Origin: Nocardiopsis quinghaiensis
GTDB lineage: Bacteria > Actinomycetota > Actinomycetes > Streptosporangiales > Streptosporangiaceae
Direction: 5' to 3'
Assembly (NCBI RefSeq): GCF_008638365.1
Contig: NZ_ML703338.1
Span: 200,451 to 246,345 of the forward strand
Length of the DNA stretch: 45,895 nt
A program made the translations under genes and the position numbers. Shown piece after piece: positions 10,865 through 18,602 of the stretch (position 1 is the first letter of the stretch; each line of letters starts with the position of its first letter). The notes beneath the pieces are model-generated. The model made no database searches, was not told where the DNA came from, and saw only the letters and a program-made list of their open reading frames with translations.

Positions 10865-10895
10865 CTTACATCTGTAAGACACAGATGCACGTGCA
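10865..10895. promoter_or_regulatory. Composite palindromic element, copy 1
   Basis: CTTACA-TC-TGTAAG (10865-10878) is a perfect inverted repeat; six bases later comes ATGCACGTGCA (10885-10895), whose core TGCACGTGCA is a perfect palindrome. The same two modules in the same order occur at 12310-12343. It lies between the divergent ATPase gene (start 10805) and XRE gene (start 11103), so it could control either or both. The ATPase-proximal edge is 60 nt from that start codon. Confidence 0.6.
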
Positions 10896-11046
10896 GATCA
10901 ACGTCCGGCTTAGACTATAGGAAGAAGCGCCCTTCTTGGTAGATCCCTTGCCAAGAATTCACAGACGGATACCCACGTTTACACCAGCCACCAAGGCATC
11001 CTCAGGACGCGCCCCAATCTCCAAACACCCCTGTCCGTAACAAGGG

Positions 11047-11066
11047 CCGCTCGGTATACTGAGCGG
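11047..11066 (+). promoter_or_regulatory. Palindrome over the likely -10 box of the XRE gene
   Basis: CCGCTC-G-GTATAC-T-GAGCGG pairs at 18 of 20 positions. A -10-like TATACT (11055-11060) is at its centre, 43-48 nt upstream of the GTG start. A dimeric repressor here would block its promoter, which fits autoregulation by the XRE protein (inference). Confidence 0.5.
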
Positions 11067-11102
11067 TCGCTCGCGCCAAAGCCGCTATAAGCAGGAGGCC
11101 CT

Positions 11103-12011
11103 GTGGTCGCCGATCACGCCCAGAATCTCCAGGTCACCCAGGATTTCCTGGCCAATTCCAGCGGTGGCCCCACCGTCCTGCGGATTCTCCTGGGAACACA
11201 ACTCCGACGGCTGCGGCAGGAGAAGAACATCTCCCGGCACGACGCCGGATACGCCATCCGCGCCTCCCACGCCAAGATCAGCCGCATGGAGTTGGGCCAG
11301 GTCAGCTTCAAGCGCCGCGACGTGGACGACCTGCTCAAGCTCTACGGCGTGAACGACGCGGAGCAGCGCGAGGCCCTCCTCGGCCTGATCTCCAGCGCCA
11401 ACGCCCAGGGCTGGTGGCACAAGTACGGCGACGTGCTGCCGAACTGGTTCGGCGTGTACGTGGGCCTGGAGGAGGCCGCGTCGGTCATCCGTACCTTCGA
11501 GGTCCAGTTCGTCCCCGGACTGCTCCAGAGCGAGGACTACGCGCGCTCGGTCATCCGCCTGTCCCGGACGGCCACCTCCGAGGAGGACATCGACAGCCGG
11601 GTGCAGATGCGCATGCACCGCCAGCGCAGATTCGTCGAGCCGGAGGCGCCCCGCCTGTGGGCGGTCATCGACGAGGCCGTGCTGCACCGCCCCTACGGGG
11701 ACGCTGAGGTGATGCACGGGCAGATCGAGCACCTCCTGGAGATGGCCGGCCGTCCCAACATCACCGTCCAGATCGCCACCTTCTCGATGGGCGGCCATCC
11801 CGCGGCGGGCGGCCCGTTCAGCATCCTGCGCTTCCCCACCCCGGAACTGCCCGACGTGGTCTACCTGGAGCAGCTGAGCAGCGCCCTGTACTTCGACAAG
11901 TACGACGACACCCACCGCTACGCGCAGACGATGGACCACCTCGCCACCCAGGCGCCGCCGCCCAGTGCCACGGAGGGTATCCTCCACGACTTCCTGAAGC
12001 GTTACTCCTGA
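11103..12011 (+). CDS. XRE-family regulator with DUF5753 domain (WhiJ/AbaA-orfA type)
   Basis: A 302-residue DNA-binding protein. Residues about 25-85 form a helix-turn-helix (LRILLGTQLRRLRQ, then ISRHDAGYAIRASHAKISRMELG), and about 100-298 form the DUF5753 sensor-like domain, with the typical LLQSEDYARSVIR, VIDEAVLHRPYG and GGPFSILRFP blocks. The GTG start has AGGAGG at 5-7 nt. A DUF397 gene follows on the same strand after 513 nt, and an RsbW-like ATPase is divergent. This grouping is the classical whiJ-like constellation, where members act as developmental or antibiotic-production switches. Its ligand and target are not known. Confidence 0.93.
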   Translation: MVADHAQNLQVTQDFLANSSGGPTVLRILLGTQLRRLRQEKNISRHDAGYAIRASHAKISRMELGQVSFKRRDVDDLLKLYGVNDAEQREALLGLISSANAQGWWHKYGDVLPNWFGVYVGLEEAASVIRTFEVQFVPGLLQSEDYARSVIRLSRTATSEEDIDSRVQMRMHRQRRFVEPEAPRLWAVIDEAVLHRPYGDAEVMHGQIEHLLEMAGRPNITVQIATFSMGGHPAAGGPFSILRFPTPELPDVVYLEQLSSALYFDKYDDTHRYAQTMDHLATQAPPPSATEGILHDFLKRYS

Positions 12012-12085
12012 CCTCCCGCCCACCGCCCTCGACCGACGGCCTCCTCGCCGCCCTCCACCACCGCCGGTTCCCGAGCCCCTGAACG

Positions 12086-12105
12086 GGGTCCCCGCTTCGG
12101 GACCC
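12086..12105 (+). terminator. Hairpin after the XRE gene
   Basis: GGGTCCC-CGCTTC-GGGACCC, 7-bp perfect arms, 75 nt after the XRE stop. No T-run follows. Confidence 0.45.
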
Positions 12106-12309
12106 ACCGGCCCCCCACCGCTTCTCCTCCTCCACGCCTGGTCGCTCTCCGCGCCCGGGCGTTCGCTTTGCGCCCACCATCGCGGGTTTCCGCATGGCCA
12201 CCTCCGGCCACGGCCGTGGAGGATCCTCGCGGACCGAACCGCACGGGTCCCCGCCGCGTTAGGTCTGACATGCGGTTTCGACACCGCATCACCCCCCGTT
12301 CTTGCATAG

Positions 12310-12343
12310 GTACTTACCTCGGTAAGTACGAATGCACGTGCAT
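12310..12343. promoter_or_regulatory. Composite palindromic element, copy 2
   Basis: GTACTTACC-TC-GGTAAGTAC (12310-12329), with perfect 9-bp arms, is followed after two bases by the perfect palindrome ATGCACGTGCAT (12332-12343). Against copy 1 (10865-10895), CTTACnTCnGTAAG and ATGCACGTGCA are conserved and the gap between the two modules is 5 rather than 6 nt. It lies 182 nt before the DUF397 start. A TACGCT just downstream (12348-12353) could be a -10 box. Confidence 0.65.
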
Positions 12344-12524
12344 GGGCTACGCTTTGGCTCGCACCGGGGACGAAACAACCCACCGGGGGACAACAGGCCG
12401 CCCATGCCCGGGGGCCGGCTCCCACCGATGGACCCGGTGGTTCGACACGACGGGCGCGGCGGCCTGGACGGCCGCGTGTGGACACACCCCGCTCATGAGT
12501 CCCCCGAAGTTCCAGGAGGTTGAG

Positions 12525-12761
12525 ATGTATCCGATCTACAACGGCGTTCCCGCGAGCCGACTGCCGAAGGTCGTCTGGACCAAGAGCAGCTGGAGCAATC
12601 CGGACGGGAACTGTGTCGAGGTCGCCACCCTTCCGGACGGGGACATCGCCGTGCGAAACTCACGGGACCCGCAGGGACCGGCGCTCGTCTACACCCCCGC
12701 CGAGATCGACGCCTTCGTGCGCGGCGCCAAGACGGGCGACTTCGACGCGCTCCTCAGGTAA
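12525..12761 (+). CDS. DUF397 domain protein
   Basis: A 78-residue protein that is one DUF397 domain: VWTKSSWSNPDGNCVEVATLPDGDIAVRNS is diagnostic (WxKSSxSxxxGxCVEVA...VRDS class), then a D/N-rich RDPQGPALVYTPAEIDAFV. The ribosome-binding site AGGAGG at 5-nt spacing fixes the ATG. DUF397 proteins are paired with DUF5753 XRE regulators in streptomycetes and relatives, and genetic work on such pairs suggests the small protein modulates the regulator. It is preceded by the second composite palindrome and followed by a strong terminator. Confidence 0.95.
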   Translation: MYPIYNGVPASRLPKVVWTKSSWSNPDGNCVEVATLPDGDIAVRNSRDPQGPALVYTPAEIDAFVRGAKTGDFDALLR

Positions 12762-12904
12762 CCGGACCAGGCGAACCAGCGGAGACCCACCCCAGGCGCC
12801 TGCCCCGGGCCTGGCACCCCCCACCTCAGACCATCCCCGAAGCCGTCCCGTCGATGGCCGCCCGTTCCGCCCGGCGGCCTCTCCGTCCACGACGGGACGC
12901 GAGC

Positions 12905-12935
12905 GGAGCCCGGCACCACCTCGGTGCCGGGCTCC
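12905..12935. terminator. Strong hairpin between DUF397 and kamA-like genes
   Basis: GGAGCCCGGCACC (12905-12917) and its perfect 13-nt complement (12923-12935) flank the loop ACCTC, followed by GTTCTT on the plus strand. It lies between convergent genes. The rest of 12762-13065 shows no gene. Confidence 0.75.
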
Positions 12936-13065
12936 GTTCTTGCGGCCCACGGGAACGCCGGGGGCCGGCGCCGACGGCTCCGGCCCCACGTCCGCGCCTC
13001 CCGCCCCAGGGACGCTCCAATTCCCCTGGGACGGGAGAGGCCGGCTGACGGGCCGGAGGGCCGCG

Positions 13066-14430
13066 CTACAGGCGCGTGGGGTCCACCAGTCCGTCGGTGC
13101 CACCGGCCGGCGGCACCTCCCACGGAAGGTGGGTGGCGCCCAGCGCGGGCTTGAGGTCGAACAGCCACGCGGCCTTCTCGTCGTACTCGGCGAAGAAGGG
13201 CCTGCCGACCAGCTCCGGGTCACGCGCCTGGATGAAGTGCAGGACGAACACCTTCTCGCCCGCCACCTCCGTGACGCCGTCGACGCACACCTTGCCCGGT
13301 GTCGCCGACATCGACGGGCCCCGCACCGTGCGGGCCAGGCCGGAGACCTTCTGGTAGGCACCGCGGAAGATGTCGTAGGCCTCGGCGAGCGGCACCGCGA
13401 AGTAGTCCTGCGGGCCGGTGTCGCGCTCGACGAACATGTAGTACGGGACCATGCCGTGGCGCACGTGGGTGCGCCACATGCTCTCCCACACGGCCGAGTC
13501 GTCGTTGATCGTGCGGATCAGCGGCGCCTGCGTGCGGATGACGGCGCCCGTCCCGCGGACGCGGCGCACCGCCTCCTGCACGAGTTCGGGCCGCATCTCG
13601 TTCGGGTGGGAGAAGTGGGCCATGAACGCGAGGTTCTTGCCCGAGGCGACGACCTTCTCGAACAGGCGGAGGGTGTCGTCGGCGTCCGGGTCGGTGACGA
13701 AGCGCTGCGGCCAGTAGGCCAGCGCCTTCGTGCCGATGCGGATGGCCTCCAGGTGCTCGATCTCCAACAGCGGCTCGATGTACTTGGAGATCACCCCCTC
13801 GCCCATGATCATCGGGTCGCCGCCGGTGAACAGGACGCTGGTGACCTCGGGGTGCGAGCGGACGTACTCGACGAGCTGGTCGATCTCGCTGGAGGCGAAC
13901 TTCAGGTCCGCGTCACCCACGAACTGGGCCCAGCGGAAGCAGTACGTGCAGTACGCGTGACAGGTCTGCCCCTGCTTGGGGAAGAAGAGCACGGTCTCCT
14001 TGTACTTGTGCTGAACGCCGGGGATCGGCTCCTCGTTGCCCGTCTTGGGCACGTTGAGGTCCATCTGCCCCGCGGGGTGCGGGTTCAGGCGGGCCCGGAC
14101 CTGGTTGGCGGCCTCGTTCAGCTCCTTGCGCGAGGCGCCAGAGCGCAGCAGGTCGGAGATCCTGGACACGTCGTCCTGGGGCAGCATGTCGGCCTGCGGG
14201 AAGACCAGGCGGTAGATCGGATCGTCGGGAGCGGCATCCCAGTCGATCAGCTCGTCGACGACGTAGCTGTTGACCCGGAACGGCAGCACATTGGCCACCG
14301 CCTGCACCGCGAGCCGCTCGTCGGCGGCGAGACCGGCTCGTGCGGTGAGCTCTTCAAGGTGCTTCGTCGTGTAGGCACGAAACCGACGTCCGGCGGACGG
14401 AGACTGTGTCGCGTCTGGCGTAACGCTCAC
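13066..14430 (-). CDS. KamA-family radical SAM aminomutase-like protein
   Basis: A 454-residue member of the lysine 2,3-aminomutase family. The radical SAM motif CHAYCTYC gives C157, C161 and C164; the segment ending SATPGK puts Lys380 where the PLP lysine should be. Two features differ from true lysine 2,3-aminomutase: the bases after the cysteines are FRWAQF instead of TRRR, and by eye alignment the two aspartates that hold the substrate's distal amino group (in YYxxxCD and VDAPGGGGK) are replaced, with VRGPS around Arg370. So the substrate is probably not lysine. The GTG start at 14430 has GGAG nearby. It is divergent from plsX and stands alone, with no beta-lysine or EF-P gene near it. 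Family sure, substrate unknown. Confidence 0.9.
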   Translation of the reverse strand: MSVTPDATQSPSAGRRFRAYTTKHLEELTARAGLAADERLAVQAVANVLPFRVNSYVVDELIDWDAAPDDPIYRLVFPQADMLPQDDVSRISDLLRSGASRKELNEAANQVRARLNPHPAGQMDLNVPKTGNEEPIPGVQHKYKETVLFFPKQGQTCHAYCTYCFRWAQFVGDADLKFASSEIDQLVEYVRSHPEVTSVLFTGGDPMIMGEGVISKYIEPLLEIEHLEAIRIGTKALAYWPQRFVTDPDADDTLRLFEKVVASGKNLAFMAHFSHPNEMRPELVQEAVRRVRGTGAVIRTQAPLIRTINDDSAVWESMWRTHVRHGMVPYYMFVERDTGPQDYFAVPLAEAYDIFRGAYQKVSGLARTVRGPSMSATPGKVCVDGVTEVAGEKVFVLHFIQARDPELVGRPFFAEYDEKAAWLFDLKPALGATHLPWEVPPAGGTDGLVDPTRL

Positions 14431-14821
14431 GCCTCTCCTCTCTGCGTGTGGGTGGGGCCGCCCGCGGGGTTGAATCGGGCAGCCCGGATCCGACGGTTCC
14501 GGTGTACGGGTGCACTGGTGGGCCGCCGGAAGGGGTTCGGTGTGGTTGTCGCCTGCACCCGGAGCGTGATGAGACCCCAGGCCAGCGAGCGGGTATACCC
14601 CGTTTAGGAGCTTTTACCCATCATGCGGGAAGCCCAGGACTGACCTGGACATACGGGAAGTATCCTCGCATGGGCGCACGAACGTGTCTGTCGGCATCGC
14701 CTCCGCGTGACCCGGTACCGTGTCACCACACCTCCCGTACGGCTCGGGCCCAGGCGCGCCCGCGCGTACGGAGTCACGGAACGCGCACACGCATCCGCCC
14801 ACCACACCCGTGAGGGAACAG
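14431..14821. other. Divergent intergenic region kamA-like / plsX
   Basis: No gene recognised. A perfect palindrome GGGTATACCC is at 14591-14600, within a less GC-rich stretch (14590-14665) that probably carries the promoters of one or both flanking genes. TATCCT at 14661-14666 could be a -10 box for plsX. Nothing else stands out. Confidence 0.4.
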
Positions 14822-15928
14822 TTGACTGGTACACCCGAGGTGGAGGCACCCGTCGCGGAGGCGCCCGCCGCACACCGCACGTCCCCTCCGGTCATCGCCG
14901 TGGACGCGATGGGCGGGGACAACGCCCCCTCCGAGATCGTGCGCGGCGCCGTGCTCGCCGTCCGCGAACTCGGCCTGTGCGTGCTGCTCGTGGGCCGACG
15001 GACCGAGATCGCCGCACTGCTCGCTGAGGAGGGCGCGCTGCGCGACATCCCGGTGGTGCACGCCGAGGACAACCTGGCCATGCACGAGGGCGCGCTGGCG
15101 AGCTGGCGGCGGCCCCGCTCCAGTGCGGCCGTCTCCTGCCGCCTGATCCGCCGGGGCGACGCCGACGCCCTGGTCTCGGCCGGGTCCACCGGCGGGATCG
15201 TGGCCACCTCCACGGTGCGGCTGCGCACGCAGCCCGGGATACTGCGCCCGGCCCTGGCGGTGACCCTTCCGACCGGTGAGACGCCGACGATCATGGTGGA
15301 CGCCGGGGCCAACGCCGACGCCAAACCGGAGATGCTGGTGCAGTTCGCTCACCTGGGCTGCGCCTACGCGCAGACGGCGTTCGGGGTACGGCGCCCGAGA
15401 GTGGGTGTGCTGACCATCGGTTCGGAGCCGGGCAAGGGCAACAAACTCGTGCGCAGGGCGACGGAGCTGCTGGCGGCCACCGCCGAGGGGTCCCCGGGGA
15501 TGGACTTCCGGGGCAACATCGAGGGCCACGACCTGCTCGCGCGCAAGGTGGACGTGGTGGTGACCGACGGCCACACGGGGAACGTGGCGCTGAAGTCGGT
15601 GGAGGGCACGGCGACGTTCGCGATGGAGGCCGTGCGCCAGGCCCTGACCGCCACCCCGCTCGCCAAGGCGGGCGCGTTCCTCCAGCGCGGCGCCCTCAAG
15701 GGGTTGCGCGAGCGGTTGGACAGCGAGACCTACGGAGGCGCCGCGCTGCTGGGGCTCAACGGGACGGTGGTCATCGCGCACGGCGACAGCCGCGCCAAGG
15801 GCGTCGCCCGCGCCTGCCAGCTCGCGCACGACCTGGCGGGCGGGCGGATCGGCGACCAGATCCGGCGGCGGGTGCACACCCGTCCGCCGAACTGGCTGCA
15901 CCGGTTCGCGCAGTCCGAGGAGCGCTGA
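14822..15928 (+). CDS. plsX: Phosphate acyltransferase PlsX
   Basis: Makes acyl-phosphate from acyl-ACP for phosphatidic acid synthesis. About 368 residues, normal for PlsX plus a short acidic Ala/Pro-rich N-terminus. Family blocks run in order: IAVDAMGGDNAPSEIV, DALVSAGSTGG, LRPALAV, MLVQFA, VLTIGSE, VVVTDGHTGNVALKS, YGGAALLGLNG and VVIAHG. Start: a TTG at 14822 has GAGGGA at 4-nt spacing; a GTG at 14810 is the alternative and lacks a ribosome-binding site. The usual neighbours of plsX (rpmF, acpP, rnc) are absent; it stands before argS instead, so a second plsX elsewhere in the genome is possible. Confidence 0.92.
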   Translation: MTGTPEVEAPVAEAPAAHRTSPPVIAVDAMGGDNAPSEIVRGAVLAVRELGLCVLLVGRRTEIAALLAEEGALRDIPVVHAEDNLAMHEGALASWRRPRSSAAVSCRLIRRGDADALVSAGSTGGIVATSTVRLRTQPGILRPALAVTLPTGETPTIMVDAGANADAKPEMLVQFAHLGCAYAQTAFGVRRPRVGVLTIGSEPGKGNKLVRRATELLAATAEGSPGMDFRGNIEGHDLLARKVDVVVTDGHTGNVALKSVEGTATFAMEAVRQALTATPLAKAGAFLQRGALKGLRERLDSETYGGAALLGLNGTVVIAHGDSRAKGVARACQLAHDLAGGRIGDQIRRRVHTRPPNWLHRFAQSEER

Positions 15929-16014
15929 CCCACCGCGACGGCGGCGTGCCCGATGGCATCGGCCCGGCCTCCGCCCCCGTCCCGGAACCGGGCGGGGAAG
16001 GCGCCGCCGGTCGG

Positions 16015-16020
16015 TACGCT
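16015..16020 (+). promoter_or_regulatory. -10 box of a probable leaderless argS transcript
   Basis: TACGCT ends 7 nt before the argS ATG at 16028; the hexamer and gap are identical to those before glmS. No ribosome-binding site is visible. Confidence 0.45.
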
Positions 16021-16027
16021 GGTGTGC

Positions 16028-17773
16028 ATGGCCGACCCGCAGGAAGTACTCTCGCGACGGGTCCAGTCCGCCCTCGGCGCCGCCTTCGGCCCCGAGTTCG
16101 CCGACACCGACCCCGTCATCCGCCCGTCCCAGTTCGCCGACTACCAGGCGAACGCCGCGCTCGCGCTCGCCAAGCGACTGGGCCGAAAGCCGCGTGAGGT
16201 GTCCGCGGCGATCATGGAGCGCCTGGACGTGGCCGACGTCTGCCGCGACGTCGAGGTCAGCGGGCCGGGCTTCATCAACCTGACCCTGCGCGAGGACTGG
16301 ATCGCCGACCAGGCCCGCCGGCTCCTCGACGACCCGCGCCTGGGCGTCCCGGCCCAGGAGAGCCAGAACATCCCGCTGGACTACTCCGCGCCCAACGTGG
16401 CCAAGGAGATGCACGTCGGGCACCTGCGCACCACCGTGGTCGGCGACGCGCTCGCGCGCACCCTGGAGTTCCTGGGGCACAACGTCATCCGGCAGAACCA
16501 CATCGGCGACTGGGGCACCCCCTTCGGCATGCTCATCGAGCACCTGCTGGAGGTGGGCGAGGACTCCCCCGAGACGGACCTGCTCACCACCGACCCCAAC
16601 GCCTTCTACCAGGCGGCGCGCACCAAGTTCGACGCCTCCGGTCCCGGCCCGGACGAGTTCGCCGCGCGCGCCCGGCGCCGCGTGGTCTCCCTCCAGGGCG
16701 GCGACGAGGAGACACTGCGCCTGTGGCGCGAGCTCGTCGACCTGTCGAAGGTCTACTTCAACAAGGTCTACACCAGGCTCGGCGTGACCCTCACCGACGA
16801 CGACCTCGCCGGGGAGAGCACCTACAACGCCATGCTCGCCGACGTGTGCGACGAGCTGGAGTCCAAGGGCATCGCCGAGGTCAGCGACGGCGCCCTGTGC
16901 GTCTTCCTGGAGGGCTTCACCGGCCGTGAGAACAAGCCCGTCCCGCTGATCGTGCGCAAGAGCGACGGCGGCTACGGCTACGCCACCACGGACCTGGCCA
17001 CCGTCCGCTACCGCGTGGACGACCTCAAGGCCGACCGCATCCTGTACGTGGTCGGCGCCCCGCAGTCCATGCACCTCAAGATGGTGTGGGCCACCGCACG
17101 CGAGGCCGGATGGCTGCCGGAGGGCGTCGAGACCACGCACGTGCAGATCGGCAACGTGCTCGGCAACGACGGCAAGATCCTGCGCACCCGCAGCGGCGCC
17201 CCGGTACGCCTGATGGCGCTGCTGGACGAGGCGGTCGAGCGGGCCGCGGCGGTCGTCGCGCAGAACCGCCCCGACCTGGACGCCGGAAGCCAGGCGGCGA
17301 TCGCCCGCCAGGTGGGTATCGGCGCGGTGAAGTACGCCGACCTGTCGGTGGCGCACGACACCGAGTACACGTTCGACTTCGAACGGATGCTGGCCCTGAC
17401 CGGCAACACCGGCCCCTACCTGCAGTACGCGCAGGCCCGGATCCGCTCCATCTTCCGCAAGGGCGGCCTGGACATGTCCGAGGCCAGGGGCGAGATCAGC
17501 GTCTCCGAGGACGCCGAGCGCGGCCTGGCGCTCAAGCTGCTGGAGTTCGGCGTCGTGGTGGCGCAGGTCGGCGACCTGCTCCAGCCGCACCGGCTGTCCA
17601 CGTACCTGTTCGAGCTGGCGCAGTCCCTGACGGCCTTCTACGAGCACTGCCCGGTGCTGACCGCCGGGACACGGGCAGAGCGCGAGTCGCGCCTGGCGCT
17701 GGTCTCGGTGGCGTTCCGGGTCCTGGTCCGGGGCCTGGACCTGCTGGGCGTGGAGGCTCCCGAGCACATGTAG
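16028..17773 (+). CDS. argS: Arginyl-tRNA synthetase
   Basis: Charges tRNA-Arg. At 581 residues it is a normal class I ArgRS: N-terminal tRNA D-loop recognition domain (1-110), the HIGH-type motif as HVGH at 129-132 inside SAPNVAKEMHVGHLRTT, IGDWGTPFGMLIEHL, GYGYATTDLAT, HLKMVWATAREAGW, the degenerate KMSKS region KILRTRSG, and a C-terminal DALR anticodon-binding domain from NTGPYLQYAQARI to the end. The ATG at 16028 fits the family N-terminus (MADPQEVLSRRV). It follows plsX by 99 nt but has its own probable leaderless promoter. Confidence 0.96.
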   Translation: MADPQEVLSRRVQSALGAAFGPEFADTDPVIRPSQFADYQANAALALAKRLGRKPREVSAAIMERLDVADVCRDVEVSGPGFINLTLREDWIADQARRLLDDPRLGVPAQESQNIPLDYSAPNVAKEMHVGHLRTTVVGDALARTLEFLGHNVIRQNHIGDWGTPFGMLIEHLLEVGEDSPETDLLTTDPNAFYQAARTKFDASGPGPDEFAARARRRVVSLQGGDEETLRLWRELVDLSKVYFNKVYTRLGVTLTDDDLAGESTYNAMLADVCDELESKGIAEVSDGALCVFLEGFTGRENKPVPLIVRKSDGGYGYATTDLATVRYRVDDLKADRILYVVGAPQSMHLKMVWATAREAGWLPEGVETTHVQIGNVLGNDGKILRTRSGAPVRLMALLDEAVERAAAVVAQNRPDLDAGSQAAIARQVGIGAVKYADLSVAHDTEYTFDFERMLALTGNTGPYLQYAQARIRSIFRKGGLDMSEARGEISVSEDAERGLALKLLEFGVVVAQVGDLLQPHRLSTYLFELAQSLTAFYEHCPVLTAGTRAERESRLALVSVAFRVLVRGLDLLGVEAPEHM

Positions 17774-17802
17774 CCGCAGAACGGGAGTACGGCACGTTCA
17801 CC

Positions 17803-17832
17803 GGAGGCCGGGGCCATTCCGCCCCGGCCTCC
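17803..17832 (+). terminator. Terminator hairpin after argS
   Basis: GGAGGCCGGGGC-CATTCC-GCCCCGGCCTCC, 12-bp perfect arms, 29 nt after the argS stop. An outer ACGGGAG/CTCCCGT pair (17781-17787 and 17832-17838) can extend it. Confidence 0.7.
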
Positions 17833-17896
17833 TCCCGTGCCCGGCCCCCCTCCCCGCGACCGAGTCGAAGATCTCGTACCCGGCCGCGCCAGAACC

Positions 17897-17927
17897 TTGG
17901 TTTCCGGGCGAACGCCAGACCTAAGGT
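17897..17927 (+). promoter_or_regulatory. Candidate promoter of the YceI gene
   Basis: TTGGTT (17897-17902) and TAAGGT (17922-17927) with 19-bp spacing, about 45 nt before the start codon, in a locally AT-richer stretch. Confidence 0.35.
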
Positions 17928-17970
17928 ATGGACGAAAGCCATAAAAATGGACAAAAGGGAGAAACCGTCT

Positions 17971-18579
17971 ATGACATCCACACTCACGGAGGTCGGCCCC
18001 GGTCCAGGCACCTGGTACCTGGACCCGCTGCACTCCAGTCTGATCTTCGTCGCCCGCTACCTGCGCTTCGGCCGGGTCGAGGGCACGTTCGGACGGGCCC
18101 GGGGCCGGCTCCTCGTCGCCGAGGACCCGGCGGAGTCCAGGGTGGAGGTGATCCTCGACTCGGCGAGCGTCAACACCGGCGTGGAGGCGCGCGACGCCCA
18201 CCTGCGCTCCGCCGACTTCCTGGACGTGGACCGCCACCCCGAGATCCGCTTCGTGTCCACCGGCACGGAGGCGGGCGGACGCGGCCGGAACGCCTTCCGC
18301 CTGCACGGCGGTCTGACCTTCCACGGAACGACCGTGCCCACCGTCCTCGACGCCCAGTGGGTGGGCGAGGCACCCGACTACGCGTCCCCGGAGGACACCT
18401 ACGGCCACTTCTTCTCCGCCACCGCCCGGATCAGCCTCGCGGACTTCGGCGTGGGCGACGGCGGCCCCCTGCCCTGGGGAGGCCGGATGGTCGGCGACAC
18501 GATCGACATCGTGCTGGAGGTCCGTGTCCAGGACCGGGACCCCGCGCCGTTCCTCAGGCAGATCGGGCACATGTCCTGA
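17971..18579 (+). CDS. YceI-family protein
   Basis: A 202-residue YceI lipocalin-like protein: TWYLDPLHSSLIFVARYLRFGRVEGTF at the start, SASVNTGVEARDAHLRSADFLDVDRHPEIRF in the middle and FSATARISLADFGV then GDTIDIVLEV near the end are the family blocks. YceI folds bind long isoprenoids or other apolar ligands. No signal peptide is seen, so this copy is cytoplasmic, as is usual in actinobacteria. The ATG at 17971 has AAGGGAG upstream; an in-frame ATG at 17947 would add MDKREKPS. It converges on rbsK with a 13-nt gap. Ligand unknown. Confidence 0.93.
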   Translation: MTSTLTEVGPGPGTWYLDPLHSSLIFVARYLRFGRVEGTFGRARGRLLVAEDPAESRVEVILDSASVNTGVEARDAHLRSADFLDVDRHPEIRFVSTGTEAGGRGRNAFRLHGGLTFHGTTVPTVLDAQWVGEAPDYASPEDTYGHFFSATARISLADFGVGDGGPLPWGGRMVGDTIDIVLEVRVQDRDPAPFLRQIGHMS

Positions 18580-18580
18580 T

Positions 18581-18602
18581 CGGCGGCGGGGCTCAGCCGC
18601 CG
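18581..18602. terminator. Hairpin at the YceI/rbsK convergence
   Basis: CGGCGGC (18581-18587) pairs with GCCGCCG (18596-18602). It overlaps the 3' end of rbsK. Confidence 0.4.

Larger units (their letters stand above)
12012..12524. other. Intergenic region between XRE and DUF397 genes
   Basis: No convincing gene. It holds a hairpin after the XRE gene (12086-12105), an inverted repeat ATGCGGT-TTCGAC-ACCGCAT (12270-12289), the second copy of the composite palindrome (12310-12343) and the DUF397 leader. The DUF397 frame stays open upstream to 12168, but the translated stretch is unlike DUF397 and has no ribosome-binding site. Confidence 0.6.

Noticed and set aside
17137..17149. GCACGTGCAGATC inside argS, identical to part of composite element copy 1
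   Set aside because: It lies in a conserved coding segment and lacks the CTTAC-GTAAG module, so it is chance.
14774..17767. A 997-codon open frame on the minus strand across plsX and argS
   Set aside because: It is antisense to two clear genes, is low in complexity (Gly/Val/His/Arg/Leu-rich) and follows from strong G/C third-position bias. The same holds for the long frames opposite pckG (1-1998), the HelD-like gene (4183-6678), glmS (7752-9410) and the MFS-MarR gene (25338-27491).
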